A DNA stretch of 64,000 nucleotides from Tridacna crocea. Lineage: Eukaryota > Mollusca > Bivalvia > Cardiida > Cardiidae. Positions 53,089 through 61,658 of this stretch are shown piece after piece (position 1 is the stretch's first letter; each line of letters opens with the position of its first letter). The DNA lies in contig OX031059.1 of NCBI GenBank assembly GCA_943736015.1, positions 49,797,159 through 49,861,158 on the forward strand, given 5' to 3'. Position numbers and translations under genes: made by a program. The notes below the pieces were generated by a model. It saw nothing but the letters and a program-made list of their open reading frames with translations, made no database searches and was not told the DNA's origin.

Positions 53089-53213
53089 CAAGGTAGAAAA
53101 CATTGAGGGAAACAGAGAAAATACTTTTTACCTGGATTTCCTGCTTGCTTCAGAATGTTTTCGAACTACCGTTCTTCAATGCTGTCAGAAAATACAATAA
53201 TTTGATAAAGGGT
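53089..53213 (-). mobile_element. THE, partial
   Basis: GGTAGAAAACATTGAGGGAA, ACTTTTTACCTGG, weak L end TTTGATAAAGGGTT. Confidence 0.6.
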
Positions 53214-53249
53214 TGGGGGCTTTTGACAGCTTAAGTTGCCTTTATAATA

Positions 53250-53294
53250 AGTGTAGATTAAGATCAGACTGCACTGGGCATGCTATCTGATCTC
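53250..53294. repeat. GATCAGACTGCAC palindrome element, diverged
   Basis: GTGTAGATTAAGATCAGACT then GCACTGGGCATGCTATCTGA. Confidence 0.5.
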
Positions 53295-53329
53295 TCTTCT
53301 TTTTGCTGAGACGTTCTTGAGTAGAAAAA

Positions 53330-53540
53330 CTCTTAAATGTTTTAGAATAGTCCAAATTGAAAGTCTTTGCAGACCACAAAATAAATGCTTCTCAAATTTG
53401 AAATTTTATTTGGAAAATGTGGAAAACATACTGGAAAAAAGAGAAATTGCTGGTTACTAGCATTTTATCCATTTCCCACAATGTTTTCAAAAGATTTCTT
53501 TCTCAGAGTCGTAAAATTTTGGGTTTTTGTGTTTTAGCGT
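53330..53540 (-). mobile_element. THE, ends eroded
   Basis: AATAGTCCAAATTGAAAGTC, GCAGACCACAAAATAAATGC, stem CATACTGGAAAAAAG/CCCACAATG. Confidence 0.7.
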
Positions 53541-53721
53541 ATAGGCTTAAATCGCAATCATTTGGACCCAGTTTCTTTATTACAAATGTCTGGGCACGCT
53601 GAGGGCTTAAGATAAAGTTTTCAAGTAAATGTAAACCTGGAATACAGGAATAATCATAATCAAGATTTAATATAAAACCAGGCACCTCAGGTAATTTTCT
53701 TCAATATCAAATATATTTCAG

Positions 53722-53785
53722 GTGACCCAAACAAAACATTGGCAGATTTACAGAATCCAAATTTTATTGCAAATTTTTTGAATAG
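53722..53785 (+). CDS. eya: Probable eya exon (20 codons)
   Basis: Acceptor ATATATTTCAG, donor AG|GTAAGT (excellent). Entry phase 1, exit phase 2. Encodes DPNKTLADLQNPNFIANFLN with split glycine and serine codons at its ends. The other two frames contain stops or break phase with neighbours. Followed by the shortest intron but for none other in the set (963 bp), which itself holds three THE parts. Confidence 0.58.
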
Positions 53786-54047
53786 GTAAGTGAAGCAAGA
53801 CATATTTCTAACATTACCTCATCTCCTCCACACACAAAATTTACAATATTTCTAGTTCATGCTTTTGTTCACAGACCAATACTTATAATTGGTGCTTTTG
53901 TCCACAGGTCACAAGTAGTGAGACTGCTTACCCTGAAATTTAAAATTTAACAAGATAACACCCATTTCCAAAGATGTTTCAGTACAGCTGTATATTTTGG
54001 AGAGATAGTCTGGTCAAATCAGTTGTTTAGTTACAATATTGATGTCT

Positions 54048-54272
54048 TTAACCCTTTACCAAGCAATGACGACTTTTGACTACCCTGTGGAAGACGCCTT
54101 TTGAAGACATTGTGAGAAACGAAGAAAATGCTGGCAACAAGCATTTTCTCCTTTTTCCACAAAGATTTTTACCCTATCAAAGTAAAATTTCACCATTGGA
54201 GCTACTATGAAATTTTCTTCTGCAAATGTTTTCGATTTGGATAGGTCTTAATGTTACCCTTTAGAAATGGGA
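54048..54272 (+). mobile_element. THE, near full length, in the 963-bp intron
   Basis: TTAACCCTTTACCAAGCAAT start; stem imperfect; R arm CTTCTGCAAATG; R TIR eroded. Confidence 0.8.
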
Positions 54273-54391
54273 TAATGACTAACTGGAAATGCTTACATAT
54301 TTCATTTATACAGGCTAATGGTTTATGGCCTTTGTCCCACAGCACTCTGAACTGAACTATTTTTATGTAGCGTTTATAAAATGCTTAATTT

Positions 54392-54537
54392 TTCTTAATC
54401 ACACAATCCAGAGTTTTATAGACCCTAAAGTAGACAGCTTTTGAAAACATTGTGGGAAAAGGAGAAAATGCTTGTTACCTTTCAAGGACAAGTGCCACAT
54501 TCACCATTATTGTCTTTTAATGCCTCCAATACAGACC
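54392..54537 (+). mobile_element. THE, joined tail-to-tail with the next copy
   Basis: TCTTAATCACACAATCCAGA L end; left stem CATTGTGGG, right stem deleted; R arm TTGTCTTTTAATGCC to ACAGACC, where it meets the inverted R arm of the next copy. Confidence 0.65.
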
Positions 54538-54727
54538 GGTCCAAATCGAAAGCATTTGCAGGCTACAAAAAAGTGACTGAGAATTTGAAATTCGGTTTGT
54601 GAAGAGTAGAAAACATTGTGGGAAAAGGAGAAAATGGTTACCAGCATTTTCTCCTTTTCCCACAATGTTTTCTAAAGGCTTCATTCTCAGGGTCGTCAAA
54701 AGTAGGGATTGTGTGGTAATAGGTTAA
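54538..54727 (-). mobile_element. THE, R terminus missing, 21 bp before an exon
   Basis: GGTCCAAATCGAAAGCATTT start; left stem CATTGTGGG, core shortened; ends TTGTGTGGTAATAGGTTAA. Confidence 0.85.
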
Positions 54728-54748
54728 AGCCTGCCTTAAACATTTCAG

Positions 54749-55002
54749 TTCACGTGCTGTAGCCTACCCACACATAGTACAAGTGCCAGTCAGTGAAAAC
54801 TCAACTGGGACCACCAACGAAACTTCCTCAGAAAGTGGGTCGTCACCCTCGGCGACCGCAACTACAGCAACCAGTGATACAGATACTGCAACCAGCACAA
54901 TCACCACAATGCAGGCGTACAGTCCAAATCCGACGGCATCCTTTGGATTTTACAACACACCGTCAGCTGCTGGCTACATACAGCCATATGCAAACACAGA
55001 CA
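54749..55002 (+). CDS. eya: Probable eya exon, largest (84 codons): YPHI...VPVSEN, Ser/Thr-rich linker, Tyr-rich end
   Basis: Acceptor AACATTTCAG, donor ACA|GTGAGT. Begins SRAVAYPHIVQVPVSENSTG, continues as a Ser/Thr/Ala-rich stretch (SSPSATATTATSDTDTATS) and ends TMQAYSPNPTASFGFYNTPS, AAGYIQPYANTD. The start matches the family signature around YPHIL/YAHILSVPVSE in vertebrate EYAs, followed by tyrosine-rich repeats (AYxxYPQPGQ-type); this is the strongest evidence for EYA. A decayed THE ends 21 bp before the acceptor, so part of the branch-point region is transposon-adjacent. Apparent short ORFs here starting at GTG or ATG are internal to the exon, not separate genes. Confidence 0.65.
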
Positions 55003-55227
55003 GTGAGTGTTTTGCTTTGACCTTGACATAATATTTTTCATTTTATTATCATCCTAACAAGTAGAATCCAAACTTACGTAAATCAAAGGGTATTGATTGA
55101 TTCCATTTTGTATTTACTTATTGTCCCCTCTGTTTGCCCACATGGCTGACGTCACCTTAAGACTGTTAGTGTTGTTTCGGGGAGGTAATGCGGATACAGG
55201 ACGAAACCCATCCTAACTTACACCTTG

Positions 55228-55605
55228 GCCCCATTTCACCAAGGTAGTTATGAACAAAATTTGCTTGAGTTTTATGTAACTGTAGTATAGTTGCATGTTG
55301 CATGTATCTGCAATGAGACACATGAAAATTGTCATGATCATTTTAGAAAACTATTGTGTTAAATCAGTTTCCTGTAAATTTCATCTTTTCATCTTATCTA
55401 GACAAAATTTCCAGAAAACTTTTGAGTTATCGCAATAGTTTTTCTAAAATTATCATGATGGTTTTCATGTGTCTCATTGCAGCGATGCACCATAAAACAA
55501 CATACATTTGTTCATTCACTCATTGCAGATTAATGCCACTATACTATAGTTACACAAAACTTATGAAAGTTTTGTTTGTAACTGCCTTAGTGAAACGGGT
55601 CCCTG
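55228..55605. mobile_element. Foldback element (long imperfect inverted repeat)
   Basis: Outer arms CCATTTCACCAAGGTAGTTA and TAACTGCCTTAGTGAAACGG; second pair ACTGTAGTATAGT/ACTATACTATAGTTAC; inner pair CAATGAGACACATGAAAAT/ATTTTCATGTGTCTCATTG-like around 55310 and 55465. Confidence 0.75.
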
Positions 55606-55639
55606 GTTCTTAAAACAGGGCCCTGGTTCTTAAACATGC

Positions 55640-55800
55640 TCAGGGTATAGTACCTTCACAAGGACCTTTGTTTAATGTCCCATCCGAAAGACAATTAGTA
55701 AGTTAGCCAGCCATGAGAATTGAACCAACTTCCTCAAGGTACCAGAAACATCAGGTTTGCGTGTTCTAAGCTCTACCAATGGAGCTTTGCAGGCTGGTCC
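55640..55800 (-). mobile_element. tRNA-derived SINE
   Basis: Minus strand AAGCTCCATTGGTAGAGCTT (A box) and GAAGTTGGTTCAATTCTCAT (B box). No intact tRNA fold expected. Confidence 0.6.
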
Positions 55801-55834
55801 CAAAGGTGTTGCATGGATTCACTCCTTTTAAAAT

Positions 55835-55925
55835 GGCCATAGCAGCCCTTTAGCAGAAAATATTTTTGGTGAGAAGCATTTTCTTCTTTTTCTATGCTTT
55901 CACAGACTAATCCAATTAGTTGTGC
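55835..55925 (+). mobile_element. THE scrap
   Basis: AGCATTTTCTTCTTTTTCTA, TGCTTTCACAGACTAATCC; a separate R-end scrap (TTTGTCATCTGCATTTTGTT) lies at 56397-56450. Confidence 0.4.
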
Positions 55926-56219
55926 TTTATTTCATGCTTTCCGGTAGGATATCGAGAAATAACAGTGAACATATTTTTCGATCTTACACTTGTACCACCA
56001 GTGAAAATACCGATTTCGAGTTATTGTTGCCTAGGTTAATTGCCCGTACCTCACAACCAGATGGAAATATGACATCATTTACCATACATTTCTTGCACTT
56101 GATGTAATAATGTAATGCCTTGCTATACTGAGGGGTACGCCAAGGGGAATAACAGAAAAGAACTATACTGGATTTTGATAAAACTCCTCCCACAAAGGGT
56201 TAAAAGCATTAAATAAATA

Positions 56220-56395
56220 GAATATTTGTTTTTTTGCGGTGAAAGATCGAAATTTATTTCATCGAGTGAACACCATCAATAAGGTGATAATTTTCACTGG
56301 TGGCTGCAGCACTCGTGAAATATTACCGATGGTGTCCCCTCGATGAAATAAATTTCAATCTTTCACTGCAAAAGACAAATATCCTCTATATATTT
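56220..56395. mobile_element. MITE with long terminal inverted repeats
   Basis: GATATTTGT...GC(G/A)GTGAAAGAT then (C/T)GAAATTTATTTCATCGAG on the left is matched inversely by CTCGATGAAATAAATTTCAA and TCTTTCACTGC on the right. No coding capacity. Confidence 0.8.
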
Positions 56396-56500
56396 AGTTT
56401 GTCATCTGCATTTTGTTGTCAGTTTGGACAAGTTTATAATTGTGTTATTAAGCACCCACTATGGTAATAATATTAAAAATGTGAGTTACAATAATAATTA

Positions 56501-56645
56501 GAGGTTATTACACGGCTGATGAGGGCCGGAGAGTGATATCGGCCCGCCACCTTGATATCTGCCCCGAGGGCTTTAGCCCGAGGGCAGATTTCGAGGTGGA
56601 GGGCCGATATCACTCTCCGGCCCTCATCAGCCGTGTAATAACCTC
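56501..56645. repeat. GC-rich near-perfect palindrome (~145 bp)
   Basis: Arms of about 63 nt (start GAGGTTATTACACGGCTGAT, end ATCAGCCGTGTAATAACCTC) differ at only about three positions; centre GGGCTTTAGCCC is also paired. Composition contrasts with the AT-rich surroundings. Confidence 0.92.
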
Positions 56646-57430
56646 GTTATTACATTCATGGATCAATTGCACGATTATTTTGGTTTTTTAGCATGTTTAA
56701 ATACTAAAAACAAAAATATCTTGTCTCCATTCGACACAACTTTTTTTCCGCGGGTAAACGTCACGTTCATGACGTCATTCATCATCACTATCGTAGAGCT
56801 GCGTATTTGCAGTATAGGACGTTTAAATAAACAGTTCTTCATGTTTGTTTATTGTTAAAAAGATGTTGCCATTATTGTTTCTCAATCTAAATATTCAATT
56901 CAGTGTGATAGGGATCAAAACAGGATAAATAGAAAGATGGTTGGTTCTTCGAATTATGAAACTTAATCAAGCTCATCCGGCTCAATAGATAAAAATCGAA
57001 GAACTACTAGCCTATAGACACTACACATTGCCTGATAAGTTTCCCAATCGAAGACAACAACTATCTATTCTCTATTTATCACGTCTTTGTTGGTTAAACG
57101 ATTCAACGTTGCCTGTAGTTTTGAAGATTTGTCCGCTGGCGATTGACGGACCGATTCCGCCATTTTTTTCAAAATGGATGTTTTGAGAACGTTTGTTTGC
57201 GAGCGAGTGTTCTGTTGCTATAGATATAGAACAAATATCTTATCAACGGGCAGGATAACAGATATCAGCCCGTTGCCCCGTCATATCTGCCCTCGCGTGA
57301 CACTGATATTACACCATTTTCGGTGGAAAATGTTACTATTATTAGTAACAGAATGTAATAAATGTAAATATTTCCAAAACTCTGGGAAGTGCTTATTGTA
57401 TGTAGGAGATGGATTGAAAGATTTTGAAAT
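56646..57430. other. Possible body of a larger element attached to the palindrome
   Basis: CAGATATCAGCCCGTTGCCC and TCATATCTGCCCTCGCGTGA (about 57260-57300) echo the palindrome arms, suggesting a ~0.9-kb non-autonomous element. Short ORFs here have no recognisable content. Confidence 0.4.
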
Positions 57431-57596
57431 ATGATTTAATTTTATAGTTTTTCCTTTAGAGGTGAAAGACACAATTTTATGTAAAATGAGGTTAAAGTGA
57501 TTTTAACTGTACAATAAAGATGGAGTGATAGTAGGAAAAAGGTAATATTACCGTCATGTCATGAGGAATTTATCACAATAAAGATTAGCCATTTTT

Positions 57597-57815
57597 TACC
57601 CCGCTACCATAGGGCATAGTCTAGACCTGTCCAAATGAAAAGTGTTTGCAGAAAAACAATATAGATGTGGCTGCAGTTACTGGATTTTTCTTTTAGAGGG
57701 TAGAAAGCATTGTGGGAAATGCAGAAAATGCTGGTAACCAGTATTTTCTACTTTTTTCACAATGTTTTCAAAAGTCCCTTTCTAGGAATAGTTTGAATTG
57801 TTTTGTAAAGGATTA
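57597..57815 (-). mobile_element. THE, diverged
   Basis: ACCCCGCTACCATAGGGCAT start; stem CATTGTGGGAAATGCAG; core GGTAACC flipped for a minus copy; ends TTGTTTTGTAAAGGATTAA. Confidence 0.75.
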
Positions 57816-57987
57816 AATCGTTACTACTAAAACAATTTTTCACAAGACGTCCTTGAACATTTTCCTGCGTTTAAATCAGAATATCCCTTGGTTTTTTATA
57901 GCACAAAGAGAAACCTATTTAGGAATTCATGATGGATTTGGTTTAGTCCACAACAGCAAAATCACAGTCTCCATCAGATTGAAATCG

Positions 57988-58205
57988 TTAACTCTTTACC
58001 AAACGACAAAATTTTAGACTGTTTCAAATTGAAAGCACTTGCAGGGGACAAAATAAATGTAACTCAACAATTGGAATTTTTTCCAGTAGGGTAGAAAACA
58101 TTGTGTGAAAAGGAGACAATGCTGGTAACCAGCATTTTTCTCCTTTTCCCACAATTTTTCAAAAGGCTTTTATAACCTTGTGGAAAAATTTGATAATTGT
58201 GATAA
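57988..58205 (-). mobile_element. THE, D-like, L end lost
   Basis: TTAACTCTTTACCAAACGAC start; AGCACTTGCAGGGGAC; core GGTAACC flipped for a minus copy; L arm eroded after CTTTTATAACC. Confidence 0.8.
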
Positions 58206-58260
58206 ACATCATTTTTCCTATTCCCGAAATGTTTTGGGAACTCAAATGTTTTACATCCAT

Positions 58261-58488
58261 TTAACCCTTTCCCAAACAAGCCCTGGTTTTTACGTGTCTG
58301 CAGTACAAGTCTTTTGAAAACACTGTGGGAAAAGAAGAAATTGCTCGTAACGAGCAATTTCTCCTTTTTCCACGGTGTTTTCTACCTATTTAGAGAACTT
58401 TCTGCCATTTTTATCAAATTTGAAATTGTTGTCTGCAAACTCTAAGAGTTTGGAAGAGTCTAAAATTTATCGTTTGGGAAAGGGTTAA
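58261..58488 (+). mobile_element. THE, subfamily C, full length
   Basis: TTAACCCTTTCCCAAACAAG...CGTTTGGGAAAGGGTTAA; perfect core AAATTGCTCGTAACGAGCAA. Confidence 0.94.
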
Positions 58489-59605
58489 AACAGTATTTCT
58501 CATGTAAGCTACATCTCAATGTTGTCTGCAGTTATTTTGAATGTGGAAAATTCTTAAGTTTTGACCTGGCATTTTTAAAACACTTAATAAAACAAGAAAT
58601 ATCATTTTTAAAAACAGATACACGGTGTAGTCAATGGGAATTTGCCTACAGGGGCCCTCATAATAATATTTTTTTTTACTAATCACAAATTTCTCTGTGT
58701 TCATTAGAAGACTAGATGAAATCCCAGCATAAGAGCAACACCGAAAAGGTATCGCCTCTCTCAGAGTTTCTAGAGAATGTTTCTTTTCTACCAGTTTTGA
58801 CCTCAAACAAAAGAGTTACAAAATACATGTGTAAAATATAGGTAATAAAATCAAAATAATGAATAAAGAATTATGATCGTATTTGAGGATGTGTCAAAAC
58901 ACTATGTCATAGGGGGATTTTTGCAGTTTCCTCACGTGACACGGTTTTACAAGTGCTTTGCTGTAATATAAAAATATGTAGGCTTTTAGTTGCGATGCAA
59001 CACTCGGTAAATTTTGAATTGGAGCACAGACCAGATAAGGTTTGGTAACAGTCCAGTAGATGTATCTCTCTATCTCTGAAACCGTAAAATAAATTGCAAG
59101 TCTTTGTCAGATATAAATCAATTTCTTCATTCAGGCTTAGGTAAATTTTTCTGAAATTTGCCTTCGGATTTAAAGCGTTGTTGATTCAAATCGGTGACAG
59201 TTATTGTTCAGGTTGATGTGAGCCGTGAGATAAAATCATTGAAGCTGGGACGGAATGATCAATCATGAAAATTGGCATCCCTTACCGTCCACCATGAAAT
59301 AGTTTTTGTTATACCCCACTTGACAATAAATTGTTAACACTTTCCTCTGCCACAAATATGGTTGTTTTTCCATTAAAACTCATATGACTTTGTTCAGAGA
59401 GAAATATAAGTATTAATATATTAAGTCTTCCGATTTGGAGTGAAGAGAATATGGGAGTTGTTGCAATGCTTTCTTGATTAACATGTAAGAAAACTTCAGT
59501 CTCAAACTTCTAGTACATCCCTGTTCAGTGCTTATTTTTGAGGTTTTTGTGAAAAAGGTAAATTTTAATATTTGTACCTACCTGTACTAGGACGCAACTC
59601 TTGTG
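58489..59605. other. THE-free intronic stretch
   Basis: No repeats recognised for 1.1 kb. Segment 59090-59290 is of even composition (for example GTGACAGTTATTGTTCAGG, GATGTGAGCCGTGAGA) and could be a conserved non-coding block. Confidence 0.4.
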
Positions 59606-59735
59606 GCTCAACGCTTTACCAGATGACTAAATTTTAAGCATGTCTATATTGAAATCGTTTGCCAGTGACAACTGAAACGCATCACAACTAAAAGATTTTT
59701 TTTTCTTTCAACCCTTTACCACACAATCCTGAGCT
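59606..59735. mobile_element. THE scraps
   Basis: R-end scrap (CGCTTTACCAGATGACTAAA) followed by a bare L terminus (ACCCTTTACCACACAATCCT at about 59711). Confidence 0.5.
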
Positions 59736-59962
59736 TTACTTTTTACTGAACAATCCCAACTTAAAACAAACCCTTGAATGAAACCTTTTGAAAACATCGT
59801 TGGAAAAGGAGAAAATGCTGGTAACTAGCATTTTCTCCCGTTTCCACAATATTTTCCATTCTTCCCAATCAAAATTTCAATTTTTCAGTCACATAAATTT
59901 TGTCATCTGCAAATACTTTTAGTTTGGACCAGTTTAAAATTTTTTCGTGTGGTAAAGAGTTG
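59736..59962 (+). mobile_element. THE, near full length
   Basis: CTTTTTACTGAACAATCCCA start; stem CATCGTTGG; GGTAACTAGC core; ends TTCGTGTGGTAAAGAGTTGA. Confidence 0.85.
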
Positions 59963-59967
59963 AACAA

Positions 59968-60120
59968 TCGAAGGAAAGAAGACTTTCGAAAACCTTGTGT
60001 CAGTAACCAGTATAGTCTCCTTTTCCGACAATATTTTCTTCTATTTCAATAAAAAAATTTAAATTTTGAGGCTCCTGTATTTTGTTGTCAACAAATGTAT
60101 ATATTTTGGACAAGTTACCC
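59968..60120 (+). mobile_element. THE, decayed
   Basis: GGAAAGAAGACTTTCGAAAA, ACCTTGTG then a deleted stem, R arm TTTTGTTGTCAACAAATG. Confidence 0.6.
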
Positions 60121-60258
60121 TTTTTTTTTTGCGTTTCTCTCTTTATTTTCAAAAGTCCTCCTCATTATGGCTACAAAAACATAGTATTTTGGGGAGGGTT
60201 AGATTCCCTATATTTTTCTTAGTAGTAATTTTTGTCTTATCCTGCTTGTATTTTGCAG

Positions 60259-60357
60259 TGAAACCTTTAAAGATGAGTCCATCGCAGTTGACCACTGCCT
60301 ACCAAGGGTACAATGCTTCTGGCTTTAACAATCAAAGTGCTGCTGGCTTCACTTATC
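60259..60357 (+). CDS. eya: Probable eya exon, MKP...Tyr/Ser-rich (32 codons)
   Basis: Acceptor TATTTTGCAG, donor C|GTAAGT. Entry TG completes ATG (Met) with the A of the previous exon. Encodes KPLKMSPSQLTTAYQGYNAS then GFNNQSAAGFTY. The MKP followed by an SPSQ segment recalls the GMKPESG...SPSQ region of EYA3; tyrosine and serine content fits the transactivation domain. A TIR-bearing element of about 0.5 kb begins 36 bp after the donor. Confidence 0.6.
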
Positions 60358-60392
60358 GTAAGTTTGTATTATGTTCCATTAGAAAAACTTAA

Positions 60393-60903
60393 CCACATAG
60401 TATCAAGGGTAACAACCTACATCATAGCATACGTCATCGGAGACATTTTAAATCCGCCATTTTCGTTTTAAAAGAAAACTTTGTCAGCTTGTACATTATT
60501 GTTATTGAAGATCTGTCCAAACAAAGCTGTGCATAATTATGGTACCGGACAACTTTCTTTGTAAGTATACATTAATATTTTGTTCATTAGTTTTGTTGAT
60601 TTTGCAATTACTTCCGCACAATTTTCGAAGCCGGTGACACATGTGCGATTTAACAATAGATGTCGTATACAATGCCATTAAGAATAATTGTGTTGAAGTG
60701 TTTAGCGCTACAACATTGTTTCATGGCATTTTCATTTCACGAATAAGACAAATATATTTACCGTCACCTGATGAAGCAGATATTCTAAGTAAATTTTAGA
60801 TACATATATCTTTTTTAAGTAATTAATCTGCACTTTGCGCACAAATTGGCGGCTATTCCGACACCTCTGCTATGACGTAGGTTGTCACCCTTGTAGTATG
60901 TGG
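60393..60903. mobile_element. TIR-bearing element in the intron after exon 60259-60357
   Basis: CCACATAGTATCAAGGGTAA, CAACCTACATCATAGCA at the left is matched by TGCTATGACGTAGGTTGTCA and CCCTTGTAGTATGTGGG at the right. About 510 bp, no coding capacity, family unknown. Confidence 0.75.
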
Positions 60904-60918
60904 GCAATTGTTGTTTTA

Positions 60919-61147
60919 TTAACCCTTTATCACACAATGAGGACTTTTGATGACCCTGAAAGAGAAGGCTTCAGAAAACATTGTAGGAAAAGGAGAAAAT
61001 GCTGGTAGCCAGCATTTTCTCCTTTTCCCACTATGTTTTCTACCCTTCCCATAGCAAATTTTAACTCTTCACTCACATTTATTTTGTTGTCTGCAAATTC
61101 TCTCAATTTGGACCAGTCCAAAAATTTGTTGTCTGGTAAAGGGTTAA
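60919..61147 (+). mobile_element. THE, subfamily A, full length
   Basis: TTAACCCTTTATCACACAAT start; stem CATTGTAGG/CCCACTATG; GGTAGCC core; ends TTGTCTGGTAAAGGGTTAA. Confidence 0.92.
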
Positions 61148-61236
61148 GATAACGCCTTGGTGCTACTCTTTATCTAAAGGTTAATTTCAGGTCAATTTAT
61201 ATGAGTAGTAATTAGAAGTAAATGCCTCAATATGTA

Positions 61237-61344
61237 TCTATACCACACCATCCTGAGTTTTAACATCCCTGAGGAAGACGGCTTCTGAAAACATTGTGAA
61301 AAAGGAGAAAACACTGGAAAATATAATAATACAGCATTTATTAA
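61237..61344 (+). mobile_element. THE, left half
   Basis: TATACCACACCATCCTGAGT, CATTGTGAAAAAGGAG; right half replaced before TTAA at 61341. Confidence 0.65.
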
Positions 61345-61557
61345 CCCTTTCCAAACAAGCCCTGGTTTTTACCTGTCTGCAATATAAGTCTTTTGAAAAC
61401 ACTGGGGGAAAAGGAGAAATTGCTCGTGACGAGCAATTTCTCCTTTTCCCACAGTGTTTTCTACCCTCTTAGAGAACTTTCAGTCATTTTCATTTAAGTT
61501 TAACATTGTCGTCTGCAATCTCTTTCAGTCTAAAATTTGTCGTTTGGGAAAGAGTTT
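61341..61557 (+). mobile_element. THE, subfamily C, near full length, upstream of an exon
   Basis: TTAACCCTTTCCAAACAAGC start; core AAATTGCTCGTGACGAGCAA; ends GTCGTTTGGGAAAGAGTTT. Leaves about 34 bp for the pyrimidine tract of the 61592 exon. Confidence 0.9.
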
Positions 61558-61591
61558 TTGGAATATTAATTTGTTATTTTTTCTGTTTCAG

Positions 61592-61647
61592 CATCTTCAT
61601 TCAATGCAGCCAGCACCACAGCAGGATCCACAGCATATTCACAACAG
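61592..61647 (+). CDS. eya: Probable eya exon ending YSQQ (18 codons)
   Basis: Acceptor TTTTTTCTGTTTCAG, donor CAG|GTATGT. Entry CA completes CCA (Pro); exit phase 0. Encodes SSFNAASTTAGSTAYSQQ. Vertebrate EYA1 and EYA4 read SQQDYPSY at the equivalent place, so the next exon, beyond the window, is predicted to start with an acidic-aromatic DYPSY-like run. The exon sits between two THEs, one ending about 34 bp upstream and one starting 11 bp downstream. Confidence 0.6.
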
Positions 61648-61658
61648 GTATGTATGTC

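Noticed and set aside
54783-55031. Independent small gene MPVSENSTGTTNETSSESGS...
   Set aside because: It is the interior of an exon with good acceptor and donor; the apparent start is GTG and the end reads into intron.
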